A stretch of DNA of 64,000 nucleotides from Chthonomonas sp. UBA2362 (GCA_002344135.1 DDTO01000001.1:66410-130409); one strand, 5' to 3'. Counted from the stretch's first letter, positions 25,552 to 35,346 are shown. Translations and numbers: made by a program. Notes: generated by a model from the sequence alone, not told the origin.

Positions 25552-26597
25552 GTCTCGGGCAGGTCCTCCACTTCCACGGCCACGACATCCTCGACTTGCG
25601 CCGGGTCTTCGGCGAGTTCTCCCGTCATCTCGGCCTTCACAACAGCCTTTAGAGCGGTGAGCGCGACCTCCACCTGTCCGTCATTGGGTTCGGCGGTCGT
25701 CAAGTACTGGGTCATGAGGCCAGGTTTGAAAGCCAGCATGACCCACCTTTGGTTGCGAAACTTGCCCGCGAAGCGGATCATCTCGTAGCTGATGCCGGCG
25801 ATGATCGGGAGGATCAGCAGTTCGATGCCGACGCGAGCAAGGGCGGCGAGGGTCTTGGCCATCCACTCCGGCTGGATCGCGTCGAAGTGAAACCTGGGAA
25901 CCAGGGGAAAAAGGATGAAACCGACGATGAGCACGATCACGGCGAAGCTGGTGCCGCAGCGCGGATGAAGACGCGTTTGGAGCTTGCAGTTCTCCATCTC
26001 GAGGTTTTGCTTGGCCTCGAGCGTGTTGATCGCTTTGTGCTCGGCGCCGTGATACTTGAAAACCTCGCGGATCTCCGGAAGTCTGCTGATGCCGTAGATG
26101 TAGCCGAAGAAAAAGACGACCTTCACCGTCTCGGTGATGAGGCTCTTGACGATGTCGGTTTGGGTTTTGAACCAGTGCTCCGAGACCAAGTTCGGCAATA
26201 CGTTGAAGAGGAAGATTCCGAGAGCCAAGCCGACCACCATCGCGATGCCGATCGTGATGTTCTGGATCGACTTGCTCGGCGGCTTGACCGCCTTTGGAGC
26301 GTCGGCGACATCGGGGTCGGGCGCGGGCTGATGCTCCTCGTCCATTTGGACGTTGGAAGCGAATCGCATCGCCTTGATGCCGAGCGCCATCGCGTCGAGC
26401 AGCGCGAGCGAGCCACGAAGAAAAGGCAGCTTCAGCCACTTCTGGCGGCCGATCCAGGTCTTTTCGAGGGCCTCGGTACGAAGGACGATCTTGCCGTTCG
26501 GCGCGCGGCACGCAACAGAGAAGAAGCGCGGAGAGCGCATCATCACACCTTCGATGATCGCTTGCCCTCCGTACTGGAGGTATTCGGCCTGGGGCAT
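25509..26597 (-). CDS. DUF1385 membrane protein (YqhQ-like)
   Basis: A 362-residue membrane protein beginning EYLQYGGQAIIEGVMMRSP, the DUF1385 signature, with FLRGSLALLDAMALGIKAM, transmembrane helices in the middle and HGAEHKAINTLE, then CGTSFAVIVLIVGF. The family is widespread in Firmicutes and other phyla and its role is not settled. It is the third gene of a dxr-rseP-DUF1385 run on one strand. TACACT lies exactly 7 nt before the ATG, suggesting its own leaderless promoter. An acidic tail of about 55 residues extends the C-terminus. Confidence 0.88.
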   Translation of the reverse strand: MPQAEYLQYGGQAIIEGVMMRSPRFFSVACRAPNGKIVLRTEALEKTWIGRQKWLKLPFLRGSLALLDAMALGIKAMRFASNVQMDEEHQPAPDPDVADAPKAVKPPSKSIQNITIGIAMVVGLALGIFLFNVLPNLVSEHWFKTQTDIVKSLITETVKVVFFFGYIYGISRLPEIREVFKYHGAEHKAINTLEAKQNLEMENCKLQTRLHPRCGTSFAVIVLIVGFILFPLVPRFHFDAIQPEWMAKTLAALARVGIELLILPIIAGISYEMIRFAGKFRNQRWVMLAFKPGLMTQYLTTAEPNDGQVEVALTALKAVVKAEMTGELAEDPAQVEDVVAVEVEDLPETQSAATNQPAQITR

Positions 26598-26604
26598 TGC
26601 GCGA

Positions 26605-26610
26605 AGTGTA
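26605..26610 (-). promoter_or_regulatory. TANNNT box, leaderless start of the DUF1385 gene
   Basis: On the minus strand TACACT (within GGTACACT) ends 7 nt before ATG 26597. Confidence 0.55.
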
Positions 26611-26614
26611 CCGG

Positions 26615-28213
26615 TTACTTCGTGGGCGTCGTCACCGGCGGCGCATCTTTGGCGTCCTGGCCGAGGAAGCGACCCATGTCGATCGTCAGCACGCTGGCGA
26701 TGAGGGCAAACACGAGGACCATGCCAACCGTCGAAACGGCGTTCTGGACTTGGATGCTGAGGCGCCTTCCCCCGCGGAGCATTTCGACGAAGGCGACGAC
26801 CATCTGGCCGCCATCGAGTGGCGGCACCGGAAGAAGGTTCATGAAGCCGAGCGAAATGCTTAGTCCGGCAGCGAGCATCAGGACCACGCTCAGGCCGGCT
26901 TCGGTCGCCTGGTAGGTCGCCTTGGCGATCGTCCCCACGCCTCCGACCTCATCCTTGGCCCGACCCGGATTCTTGACCAGCCCAAAGAGGCCGGCAGCCA
27001 TGCGCACAGGCATGGTCCAGGCCTCGGCGAACGCTTCGCCTAGGCCGAGGCGCTCAGGCCGGGTCTGCCATACCGCGCCCCACTTCGCCTGCTTGGCCAT
27101 GGCTTCGGACCGATCGAGATCGTGCGTGATGACAGGGGATGGGGCTTCGTCCAACTCGGGAACTACGGTGGTGGCGAGTCGCTGCCCCTTGCGCTCGTAC
27201 ACGACGGCCATCGGGACATTCGGACTCTGGCGGACCTTCTCGATGATCTGGAAGAACGTCTCCACTGGCTTGCCGTCGATGCTGACGACTCGGTCGCCTT
27301 GGATCAATCCTGCCTTGGCGGCAGCCTTACCTTCGGCGACTGCGCCGATCACCGGCTCGTTCAGAGGGCGCTCGATACCGATTGTCGTGAACAGCAGCAC
27401 GTAGAGCAAGAGCCCGAAGGCGATGCTGAAAACTGGTCCGGCAAGAAGCACGAGGAAACGGGCGAACGGCGACTTGCTATAGAATCCGCCGGCGATTTTG
27501 GTCTCGCTGCCATCAGCCTTAGGGTGCATCCCCTTGATCGCCGCGAAACCTCCCAGCGGGAGCGCGAGGAATGAGAACTCGGTACCGTTTTTTGCCCTGC
27601 GGGACCAGAGCGGCCGGAACGGTACTTCGACCCGCTGGCCGCCGATCTCGAGTTCGCCCTCCCCCATCTTCGAGTCTTCCGGCTTCCGCAAGACAGGCTG
27701 GTAATACAGGACGAGGAGCGCGATCGAAGAGGCAAAGAGCAGGACGGTCAGGACCTGTCCGGGCTGGAGGTTGTTCAGCTTCGTCGAGAAGTACAAGGCC
27801 AGGAAACCGGCAAACCAACCCACCGCCAGATAGCGGACGCTCTGGGCGAGCGGGAAGCCGTAAAGGGCTCCAATTCGTGTCGCTACCCAAACCGGAATCA
27901 CGACGGCCAAGGCCGCGAGGCCGCCAAGGTGCAGACCAGCGATTCTCTCGAACGTCCCCACGATAACGCCTGAAGCGGCCACCGCGGCAGCGAGCCAGAC
28001 CCATCGAGAGGGGAGCAGCGGTTTGCTCAGCCGGGAAGCAAGATCGGACCTCCGAATACCGCCCATCATGACGGCGAAGGCATCCACTTGCATTCCGAAC
28101 AACCGAGCGACCCAGTAGTGGCCCAGTTCGTGGACAGCGACGAGGACCGTCAGCACAACCATTAGGTTGATGCCGGTCAAGAGGTATTGGCCGAGAAGTT
28201 GATAGCTGTCCAT
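26615..28213 (-). CDS. rseP: RseP-type site-2 intramembrane metalloprotease
   Basis: A 532-residue multi-pass protease. The zinc motif HELGHYW starts at H28, a PDZ domain lies in the middle (GLIQGDRVVSIDGKPVE) and the third ligand motif is near the C-terminus (LLPVPPLDGGQMVV). It cleaves membrane-embedded anti-sigma factors or other signal anchors. The region between HExxH and PDZ is longer than in E. coli (extra membrane helices at about residues 60-175). It follows dxr by 18 nt, the common dxr-rseP arrangement. Confidence 0.9.
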   Translation of the reverse strand: MDSYQLLGQYLLTGINLMVVLTVLVAVHELGHYWVARLFGMQVDAFAVMMGGIRRSDLASRLSKPLLPSRWVWLAAAVAASGVIVGTFERIAGLHLGGLAALAVVIPVWVATRIGALYGFPLAQSVRYLAVGWFAGFLALYFSTKLNNLQPGQVLTVLLFASSIALLVLYYQPVLRKPEDSKMGEGELEIGGQRVEVPFRPLWSRRAKNGTEFSFLALPLGGFAAIKGMHPKADGSETKIAGGFYSKSPFARFLVLLAGPVFSIAFGLLLYVLLFTTIGIERPLNEPVIGAVAEGKAAAKAGLIQGDRVVSIDGKPVETFFQIIEKVRQSPNVPMAVVYERKGQRLATTVVPELDEAPSPVITHDLDRSEAMAKQAKWGAVWQTRPERLGLGEAFAEAWTMPVRMAAGLFGLVKNPGRAKDEVGGVGTIAKATYQATEAGLSVVLMLAAGLSISLGFMNLLPVPPLDGGQMVVAFVEMLRGGRRLSIQVQNAVSTVGMVLVFALIASVLTIDMGRFLGQDAKDAPPVTTPTK

Positions 28214-28231
28214 GAATTCGGGGGCTCGATA

Positions 28232-29353
28232 CTAGTGTACGCCCATCGCCTCGCATGCCGTTTCGCGCGCCCAGCGATCGACTTCTAGAATAGTCGGCAG
28301 GTCGACGGTGAGCGCATTATGCTTTTCCATAACGTCCTCGACGGTCTTGGCGATCCCCAGGAAGCCGATCTGCCCCCGCAAAAAGGCCCCCACGGCCTCC
28401 TCGTTGGCGGCATTCATCGCGCACGGCATCGTCCCGCCGATGCGGGCCGATTCCCGCGCCAGGGCCAGACAGCGGAAGACGCCGTCGTCGACCGGTTCAA
28501 AGGTGAGCGCGCACGCATCGAGTGGCGACCAGGCAGGAAGTCCTGCCGAAACCCGCTCCGGATAGAGAAGCGCGTACTGGATCGGCAGCCTCATGTCGGG
28601 AAACCCCAACTGTGCGAGCACGCTGCCGTCTCGAAACTCGACGAACGAATGAACGATGCTCTGCGGATGAACGACGACACGCACCTGATCGATGGGGACC
28701 TCGAACAACCAGCGCGCCTCGATCGTCTCCAAGCCCTTGTTCATCAGCGTCGCCGAGTCGATCGTGATCTTGCCTCCCATCGACCAGGTTGGATGCCGAC
28801 GAGCGTCCTCGACCCCGACCCCGGCGAGCCGGCCTAGGTCCCAACCTCGGAATGGCCCGCCCGAGGCAGTGAGAATGAGCGCCTCGACCGACCCAGACGG
28901 GGCCCCCTGAAGGCACTGGAAGATTGCGCTGTGCTCGCTGTCGATCGGTACGATCGGCACGCCGACGGACCGGGCCATCGGCATGACGATCTCGCCGGCG
29001 GCGACGAGCACTTCCTTGCTGGCCAGCGCGATCCACTTGCCCGACTCGATCGCGGCGAGGGTCGGCAACAGGCCTACGACACCGGCAACGCTGACAACCA
29101 CTATATCGACGTCCGGCCGGCGCACGAGATCGCAGATCGCCTCGATTCCTCCGGGGATCCCAAAAGAGGACGCTGCGGCCTGGTCGTACAGCGCGACCGC
29201 GCAGCCGAACTCGGCCTGCTGAGCCGACAGTACCTCCGCGTTGGAGTGGGCGGCCAAGCCGACGACCCTGAAGCGATCCGGAAGCCGCCGGACTATGTCG
29301 AGGGTCTGGGCTCCGATACTGCCCGTCGAACCCAATACGGCGATGCCCTTCAC
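28232..29353 (-). CDS. dxr: 1-deoxy-D-xylulose 5-phosphate reductoisomerase
   Basis: About 373 residues. NADPH motif IAVLGSTGSIGAQTLDIV at the very N-terminus, IALASKEVLVAAGEIV, the metal/substrate motif PIDSEHSAIFQCLQG, LTASGGPFRG and HPTWSMGGKITIDSATLMNKG. It converts DXP to MEP, the second step of the pathway begun by Dxs. The GTG start at 29353 is fixed because the Rossmann motif begins two residues later; TAAACT lies exactly 7 nt upstream. Longer reading to 29923 is antisense to the PAS kinase and is not real. Confidence 0.96.
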   Translation of the reverse strand: MKGIAVLGSTGSIGAQTLDIVRRLPDRFRVVGLAAHSNAEVLSAQQAEFGCAVALYDQAAASSFGIPGGIEAICDLVRRPDVDIVVVSVAGVVGLLPTLAAIESGKWIALASKEVLVAAGEIVMPMARSVGVPIVPIDSEHSAIFQCLQGAPSGSVEALILTASGGPFRGWDLGRLAGVGVEDARRHPTWSMGGKITIDSATLMNKGLETIEARWLFEVPIDQVRVVVHPQSIVHSFVEFRDGSVLAQLGFPDMRLPIQYALLYPERVSAGLPAWSPLDACALTFEPVDDGVFRCLALARESARIGGTMPCAMNAANEEAVGAFLRGQIGFLGIAKTVEDVMEKHNALTVDLPTILEVDRWARETACEAMGVH

Positions 29354-29360
29354 ACCAGGT

Positions 29361-29366
29361 AGTTTA
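29361..29366 (-). promoter_or_regulatory. TANNNT box, leaderless start of dxr
   Basis: On the minus strand TAAACT ends 7 nt before GTG 29353. Confidence 0.55.
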
Positions 29367-29383
29367 GCGTCAGGCAGGCGTGC

Positions 29384-29389
29384 CAGACT
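29384..29389 (+). promoter_or_regulatory. weak -10-like box, start of the PAS kinase
   Basis: CAGACT ends 6 nt before GTG 29396; it keeps the A and T of TANNNT but not the first T. Confidence 0.35.
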
Positions 29390-29395
29390 CGGGTC

Positions 29396-31279
29396 GTGAG
29401 CATCGAGTTCGGCCCGACACCAGCGCTGGGTCAGCAAGGATTCCTCGACCGGCACAGCCGGGAAATGCTCTCGAGAATCGACCTTGAGGGCGTTTATCGG
29501 TACGTATCGCCGGCCGGTCGATGGCAGGTCGGCTGGAGCACCGAGGAGCTCGTCGGACAAAACGCCTGGGATTTCATCCACCCCGACGATGCAGGTCGTT
29601 GCCGAGAACTCCTCGCGAAGCTTCTTGAGTCTGGCGAGGCCGTCCATTCGACATTCCGGTTTCGCCATCGCGATGGCGAGTGGGTCTGGCTGGAATCGGT
29701 AGGTGAATTGCTTCGCGGCGCGGATGGTGCGCCAACCTCCATTCTGACTCTTTCCCGCGAAGTCACAGCGGAGGTAGCGGCCCGCGAGGGCACCCGCGAA
29801 GCCGAAGCGACGAGCCGCCAGATACTCGAAAGTGTTCAGGAGGGAATCGCCGTTTTGGACACCGACCTTCGCTACGTGCTCTGGAATGCGGCGATGGAGC
29901 ACCTGAGCGGACTTGCGGCTCAAGACGTGCTCTACCGCGATGCCCGGGACGTTTTTCCTCAGCTAGAAGAGTGGGGTTACTACGGACACATGCTCCACGC
30001 GCTCGAGGGCAAGACCACGGTTTCAGAGGATTTCGAGTACGCCCGGCCAGGCCACGCTACGAGATGGACGATCCCACGGATCGGACCGTTGTGGAACTCA
30101 GAGGGCGTCGTAGTCGGAATAATCGTCGTCGTCACCGAGATTACGGAACGCAAGGAAGCCGAAAGGCTGCTGGCCCAAAGCGAGGCCCGTAACCGTGCCC
30201 TCGTCGAAGCGATTCCCGACTTCATGTTCCTCCAGGACCGGGACCTGGTCTACATGGACTACCACGCCACCAATAAGCAAGACCTTCGCTTCCCACCTGA
30301 GCAATTCATGGGCAAGTCGATGAGCGATGTCATGCCTGCTGATTACCTCGAGGTTGCGCTCCCTCTGTGCCACCGGGTCTTCGATACTGGTGAAAGCCAG
30401 TCCTTAGAGTACTCGCGGCCGGTTCGCGGTGAACTGCGCCACTTCGAGGCCCGAATGGTTCGCTGTGGCGATGACCAACTCCTGACCATCGTTCGCGACA
30501 TCACCGACCTCAAGAGGGCCGAGAACGCGATCCGTGACCTCAACGAGCAACTCGAGCGGCGCGTGAAGGAAAGGACCGCCAGCCTCGAAGAGGCTTACCG
30601 GGAACTGGAGGCGTTTTCGTATTCCGTCTCTCACGACCTGCGGACCCCACTGCGGGCTATCGATGGCTACGCACGGATGCTGATCGAGGACTATGCCGAG
30701 GCTCTGCCATCCGAAGCCGCCGAGCTGTTAGAGGAAGTCGGAAGTAGCGCGCGCCACATGGGGCGCCTCATCGATGGCGTCTTGGCGATTTCGCGGCTCG
30801 GCCGCCGTCAGATCGAGATCGAACCCATCGACCTGGGAGAGATCGTCGCCGCGGCCCTTCGGGATGTCGAGATCGAGCGAGTGCATTCCGCAACCCGGGT
30901 CGACGTCGGTGCATTGCCTCGCGGCATGGGAGAATCCATCCTGCTTCGACAGGCTTTCGTAAATCTGTTGTCGAACGCGATCAAGTTCAGCGCCCCAGCC
31001 GAAAAGCCGCGAGTGGAAATCGGAACAGTCCAGACCGACGACGGTCCGGCGGTCTTTGTCAGGGATAACGGAGTCGGCTTCGATCCTCGGCACGCGGATA
31101 AGCTGTTCGGGGTCTTTCAGCGGTTCCATACCGTACGGGAGTTTCCTGGAACGGGTGTAGGACTGGCGATCGTTCAACGCATTGTCCAGCGGCAAGGCGG
31201 GCGAGTCTGGGCCGAATCGAATCTGGGCCAAGGCGCGACCTTCTGGGTGTGGCTCCCGGGTCTGGTGTTGGACGCCTAA
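29396..31279 (+). CDS. PAS-domain sensor histidine kinase
   Basis: A 627-residue soluble kinase. Three PAS domains (about residues 15-130, 140-255, 260-380) with PAS/PAC motifs such as FRFRHRDGEWVWLESVGE, a coiled-coil linker, then HisKA with the phospho-acceptor H413 in SVSHDLRTPLRAIDGYARM and an HATPase_c domain (FVNLLSNAIKF, VFVRDNGVGFDP, GTGVGLAIVQRIVQRQGG). No membrane segment or response-regulator partner adjoins. The start is GTG 29396, with CAGACT exactly 6 nt upstream. It is divergent from dxr; its stop overlaps convergent cinA by 4 nt. Confidence 0.93.
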   Translation: MSIEFGPTPALGQQGFLDRHSREMLSRIDLEGVYRYVSPAGRWQVGWSTEELVGQNAWDFIHPDDAGRCRELLAKLLESGEAVHSTFRFRHRDGEWVWLESVGELLRGADGAPTSILTLSREVTAEVAAREGTREAEATSRQILESVQEGIAVLDTDLRYVLWNAAMEHLSGLAAQDVLYRDARDVFPQLEEWGYYGHMLHALEGKTTVSEDFEYARPGHATRWTIPRIGPLWNSEGVVVGIIVVVTEITERKEAERLLAQSEARNRALVEAIPDFMFLQDRDLVYMDYHATNKQDLRFPPEQFMGKSMSDVMPADYLEVALPLCHRVFDTGESQSLEYSRPVRGELRHFEARMVRCGDDQLLTIVRDITDLKRAENAIRDLNEQLERRVKERTASLEEAYRELEAFSYSVSHDLRTPLRAIDGYARMLIEDYAEALPSEAAELLEEVGSSARHMGRLIDGVLAISRLGRRQIEIEPIDLGEIVAAALRDVEIERVHSATRVDVGALPRGMGESILLRQAFVNLLSNAIKFSAPAEKPRVEIGTVQTDDGPAVFVRDNGVGFDPRHADKLFGVFQRFHTVREFPGTGVGLAIVQRIVQRQGGRVWAESNLGQGATFWVWLPGLVLDA

Positions 31280-32508
31280 CGTAACTTGGACAGCAGCACG
31301 GTGAGGGCGGCCTGTCCGCTCCGCTGGCGGATGATCTCCCGGCTGCCGGAAAAGCGGTGCTCCGCCGCTTCCACGTGTCCCTGTCCGGCGATACCGATGT
31401 AGACGAGGCCGACGGGCTTCTCGGTGCTTCCTCCCCCCGGGCCGGCGATGCCGGTGATCGAGAGACTCCATGTGGCCCCCAGGCGGGCAAGCACTCCCAG
31501 GGCCATCTCCCGCGCGCACTCGAAGCTGACCGCGCCGTGATCGATGAGGGTTTCGGCGTCCACGCCGAGCAAGCTCTGCTTCACGCGGTTCGTATAGGCC
31601 ACGACCCCACCGAGGAAGACGTCGGAGGAGCCCGGTACCGACGTGATTCGCGCGCCCAGACCGCCGCCCGTGCAGCTTTCGGCAAGCGCCAGTGTCTGCC
31701 CGAACGAACGGAGGCGTTCGACGACCGCCTGCTCAAGGGTCTCGTCGTCCTCGCCATAGACCACATCGCCGAGCCGCTCAAGGATCTCGTGGCGGACCGG
31801 GGCGATGATCGCTTCCGCCTGCTCGACCGAGGAGGCTCCCGTCGTCAGGCGGATATGCACTTCACCCGGTTTGGCATAGGTGGCGATGCTAGGCGAGTGG
31901 GAGTCGAGCAGATCGTGCAGCCGGACCTCCACGAGGCTCTCGCCGAGACCGACCACCCGCAGAGTCCGCGAGTGGATCGTTCCCTCTGGCACCATCGCCC
32001 GCAGCAGCTTCTCCACCGGACCGTGAAGCATCGGAAGGAACTCGGAGGGCGGGCCGGGCATCGCAATGAGCGTTTTGCCGTCCACCCGGCAGGCCAATCC
32101 AGGGGCCGTGCCGTTGGGGTTCTCGATCACATGCGCGCCCTCTGGCCGCATCGCCTGACGACGTTGAGAGTCGACCCACGGCCAGCCGCGCTCCTCGAAG
32201 CGAGCCTTCAGGCGGGCCGCGAACTCCTCGTCGACCGCCAGCGGGCGCCCGAGCGCCTCGGCGATGCCTTCTCGAGTAAGGTCGTCCTGAGTCGGACCGA
32301 GGCCACCGATCGTGAAGACGAGGTCCGCTCGCGACATTGCCAGGCGCAGCGCGTCCACCAATCGAGGCAGGTTGTCGCCCACAGTCTGTCGGTGGCGATG
32401 GTCGATCCCGCACGTGGCAAGGACTTGGCCGAGTGCTGCGGCGTCGCTGTCCACGATCTGGCCGAGGAGCAGTTCGGTTCCCACGGAGACGATTTCAGCG
32501 GTGGGCAC
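31276..32508 (-). CDS. cinA: CinA-family nicotinamide-nucleotide amidohydrolase
   Basis: A 410-residue two-domain CinA: N-terminal MoCF-like domain (AEIVSVGTELLLGQIVDSD, FTIGGLGPTQDDLTREG) and C-terminal deamidase domain (LALAESCTGGGLGARIT, AYTNRVKQSLLGV, GIAGPGGGSTEKPVGLVYIG). It hydrolyses ADP-ribose-linked and nicotinamide mononucleotides in NAD recycling and is often co-regulated with competence. The start is GTG 32508; CAGAAT lies 5 nt upstream. It is divergent from pilT, with 76 nt between them. Confidence 0.94.
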   Translation of the reverse strand: MPTAEIVSVGTELLLGQIVDSDAAALGQVLATCGIDHRHRQTVGDNLPRLVDALRLAMSRADLVFTIGGLGPTQDDLTREGIAEALGRPLAVDEEFAARLKARFEERGWPWVDSQRRQAMRPEGAHVIENPNGTAPGLACRVDGKTLIAMPGPPSEFLPMLHGPVEKLLRAMVPEGTIHSRTLRVVGLGESLVEVRLHDLLDSHSPSIATYAKPGEVHIRLTTGASSVEQAEAIIAPVRHEILERLGDVVYGEDDETLEQAVVERLRSFGQTLALAESCTGGGLGARITSVPGSSDVFLGGVVAYTNRVKQSLLGVDAETLIDHGAVSFECAREMALGVLARLGATWSLSITGIAGPGGGSTEKPVGLVYIGIAGQGHVEAAEHRFSGSREIIRQRSGQAALTVLLSKLR

Positions 32509-32584
32509 GCTCTATTCTGGTCCTTGGAGAGGAATTGTGGAAAGGAAAAATCGGCAGGCTCACGTTGTTGAGCCAGGAGGAGTC

Positions 32585-33919
32585 ATGTCCGAAACGTTCT
32601 CTTGGAACAAAGTCCTCGGTACGGATGAACCGGCGCCCAAGCCGGAAGACGTCGAGAATCTTAAGATCGATCCGCGAAACGGCGAGCCGTTCATCGAGCC
32701 CACGGAGCCGGCGCCGACTCAGACCGACCATAAGTATGCGCAGCACCTGCCCGGCGCGGTGCCCCTCGAGGCCCTGATCCCCGAGGTGAACGAGAGCAAG
32801 TACGAGATCCACGCCGACCGGCCCGAAGACATCGTGTCGGAGGATGCGAAGGAAGTCGCCGACGTCCATATCGACGAGATCCTCCGCCTGGCGATCGACC
32901 GGAAGGCCAGCGACATCCACCTCACAGTCGGTCTCCCTCCGATGGCGCGCGTGGACGGCGAAGTCGTCCCTCTGCCTTACGTCCCCATGCAGCCGCAAGA
33001 TACGCGCCGAATGATTTACGAAACTCTCACGAACGAGCAACTCACCAAGTTCGAGGAGACCCACGAACTAGACTTCGCCTACCAGGTTCGGGGCCTAGCG
33101 CGGTTCCGCTTCAACGTCTACATGCAGCGCGGGAGCGTGGCGGGGGCGATGCGCGTGATCCCGACCAAGATTCCCTCGTTCGAGACCCTCGGGCTTCCGC
33201 TCGTCATCCGCGAGATGGCCAAGCGCGCGAGCGGGCTGATTCTCGTAACCGGACCCACAGGCTCGGGCAAGTCGACGACTATCGCTACGATGATCGACGA
33301 CATCAACGACTCCCGAACTTCGCACATCCTCACTATCGAAGACCCGATCGAGTACCTCCACGTCCACAAGAAGTGCATGGTGAACCAGCGGGAACTCCAC
33401 GCCGACACCTTCACCTTCCACAACGCGCTCCGGGCGGTGCTCCGCGAAGACCCCGATATCATCCTGGTTGGTGAGCTTCGCGATCTCGAAACGATCGAAG
33501 CCGCACTCACGCTCGCAGAAACGGGCCACCTCGTTTTCGGCACCCTTCACACGAGGAACGCGCCATCGACGATCGACCGTATCGTCGACGTCTTCCCTTC
33601 CGACCAACAGGATCAGATCCGCGTCCTGCTCGGCAACACTCTCGAAGGCGTTGTCTCACAGCAGTTGCTGCCCCGCCTCGGCGGCGGTCGCTCGGCGAGC
33701 ATCGAGATCATGCTCGGGACGCCGGCCATCAAAAACCTCATCCGCGAAGGCAAGACTCACCAGATGTATTCCGTCATCGAAACCAGCGCCCAGTTGGGGA
33801 TGCAGACGATGGACAAGTCGCTGGCCGACCTCTTCCGGAACGGCTTTTGCACGTACGAGGAGTGCCTCATGCGGGCGGTCGACAAGGAGACCTTCGCACG
33901 GCTGGCCAAGGGAGGCTAG
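32585..33919 (+). CDS. pilT: type IV pilus retraction ATPase PilT
   Basis: A 444-residue hexameric secretion ATPase: an unusual N-terminal extension of about 95 residues rich in Glu and Pro, PAS-like N-domain (VHIDEILRLAIDRKASDIHL), Walker A GPTGSGKST (about 223-231), Asp box, Walker B (EDPDIILVGELRDLETIEAA), His box (FGTLHTRNAPSTIDRI) and the PilT-specific C-terminal AIKNLIREGKTHQMYS. It disassembles pilin for twitching motility. AGGAGGAG sits 4 nt before the ATG. No other pil genes are adjacent. Confidence 0.94.
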   Translation: MSETFSWNKVLGTDEPAPKPEDVENLKIDPRNGEPFIEPTEPAPTQTDHKYAQHLPGAVPLEALIPEVNESKYEIHADRPEDIVSEDAKEVADVHIDEILRLAIDRKASDIHLTVGLPPMARVDGEVVPLPYVPMQPQDTRRMIYETLTNEQLTKFEETHELDFAYQVRGLARFRFNVYMQRGSVAGAMRVIPTKIPSFETLGLPLVIREMAKRASGLILVTGPTGSGKSTTIATMIDDINDSRTSHILTIEDPIEYLHVHKKCMVNQRELHADTFTFHNALRAVLREDPDIILVGELRDLETIEAALTLAETGHLVFGTLHTRNAPSTIDRIVDVFPSDQQDQIRVLLGNTLEGVVSQQLLPRLGGGRSASIEIMLGTPAIKNLIREGKTHQMYSVIETSAQLGMQTMDKSLADLFRNGFCTYEECLMRAVDKETFARLAKGG

Positions 33920-34009
33920 GCTTGGCATTCTTAGTCCAGGTCGCGCCGCCACACGACAGTCGACACAAATCAGGGCATGGAACAGGAAGGTCGTTAGACG
34001 GCATCACGA

Positions 34010-34029
34010 CCTCTGCCTGGACGCAGAGG
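34010..34029. terminator. hairpin between pilT and the frameshifted gene
   Basis: Stem CCTCTGC / GCAGAGG with loop CTGGAC, followed by TTGAAG, in the 144-nt gap between the two convergent genes. A modest candidate terminator. Confidence 0.4.
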
Positions 34030-34063
34030 TTGAAGTCGCGCATGAGGCTTCAAAGCGCGGCAT

Positions 34064-35090
34064 CTATCTGCCGATCGGATTGTCCAGGCGTAATACGGGT
34101 TCGGACAAGAACAATGATCGCGAACGGCCGTGAGGGGACTGCTCATAACCGTTGTTGATTCGGAACTTGATCACGGGACCATACTCGATCGATTCGATCC
34201 TCGCCCCCGGTAAGAATCCCGCCGCTTCTGCGCTGGACGCAAAGTCTACGAATGCCCCCGTTAACTGACGCTCGATCCGATTGCGCATCTTGTCGGGCAG
34301 GTCACTGAGCGTTTCGGCCCCCTCCTTCGGATACAGATCAGGGTGAGCGGCTTGGAGAGCAGAAAGCAGTTCTTCTCTTGCTTGGTCGAACTCCGCCGTC
34401 GCCTCTTGAACCCATCCCTCGATCGCCAAGGTGAACTTGCGGATCTGTTCCAGGCGCTGATCGACAGGATGGTTGGGCGAGGCGAACAGAAAGCCCAAGG
34501 TCGGCTTCTTCCGATCCTGGCGCTTCTGGGGCTCGATTCCCATCGGAAAGTCTGCCTTTGCCTTTACCTTCGGATCGATGGCAGTCGTTCGCAACTCGTC
34601 CATCTTCGGCCGAACGAGAGGCCCGACAAACGCCGTTGCGGTCTTAGGGCCCTTCCGAAGCCGGCTGGTCATCTCTGGCTCGACATGAAGCAGCGCGCGA
34701 TCGGCTTTCAAGAGGATCGCGGCGTCGGAGCCCACCTCGTTCGCGATCGTTCGCCTAATATGCTCCTGCTCGGCGGCGGGGTACTGGTTCAGATCCCTCG
34801 TCTTGTACGGCTCGGAGAGCACGGTGGTGAACTGTTTCATGAGGCCCGCGCGAATTCTTCGCATCTTCGATCTTGAGGATGTTCTTTCTGCACACAAAAG
34901 CCACACCGTTCTCGATGCTTACCGATAGCCCTTCCTTCTGAGCAAGCTCTTCGAGGTCCTCGGGCTTGTCGGAAGCGAAGACCACGACCTCGAGCTTCGG
35001 TTCTGGCTGATCGAAGGCGAAGACGATCTGCCGCAGCGGTTCGGCGGCGGGGATACCAAGGCCGATGATGGCAATGAGTTGAGTTATCAT
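34064..35090 (-). pseudogene. frameshifted gene of unknown function
   Basis: Two reading frames overlap on the minus strand. The first, 35090 to 34755, begins MITQLIAIIGLGIPAAEPLRQ and includes a segment like SVSIENGVAFVCRKN, ending in a non-coding-looking tail. The second, read from about 34906 to 34064, continues with LMKQFTTVLSEPYKTRDLN and about 240 more residues. Removing one base near 34845 joins them into one protein of about 340 residues. No family recognised. It could be a decaying gene, a sequencing error, or (less likely) two coupled genes. No good ribosome site precedes either part. Confidence 0.5.
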
Positions 35091-35163
35091 GGAACTAGGT
35101 AGGTTGTGAAGTAAGGGAGGCCATCCCTGACCCAACAGATTCGCTTCCTACCGGCACGTTACT

Positions 35164-35173
35164 CCCCCCCCCC
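35164..35173 (+). repeat. C10 homopolymer upstream of the CE7 esterase
   Basis: Ten C in the 256-nt divergent gap 35091-35346 between the frameshifted gene and the esterase. No gene is seen in the gap. Confidence 0.5.
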
Positions 35174-35334
35174 GCGGCCCTGTCAACCATGCATATAGGG
35201 GATTGCGAGGGCACACGACAGCGGAAAGCCCAAGCGAACTTGCCTTGCCACCGTACCGGACCAGCCAACCATTGGTGCTTGCACTTCGCCGGGCGAAACA
35301 GCTTGCAGGCGCCCCGCCTCTGCCGCCTCCACGG

Positions 35335-35340
35335 TAGCAT
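35335..35340 (+). promoter_or_regulatory. TANNNT box, leaderless start of the CE7 esterase
   Basis: TAGCAT (within GGTAGCAT) ends 6 nt before ATG 35347. Confidence 0.55.
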
Positions 35341-35346
35341 GCCGCC

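Noticed and set aside
25749..26915. 388-residue plus-strand open frame
   Set aside because: Antisense to DUF1385 and rseP; Asp/His/Arg-rich shadow.
29354..29923. N-terminal extension of Dxr
   Set aside because: Antisense to the PAS kinase, and the NADPH motif of Dxr lies directly after GTG 29353.
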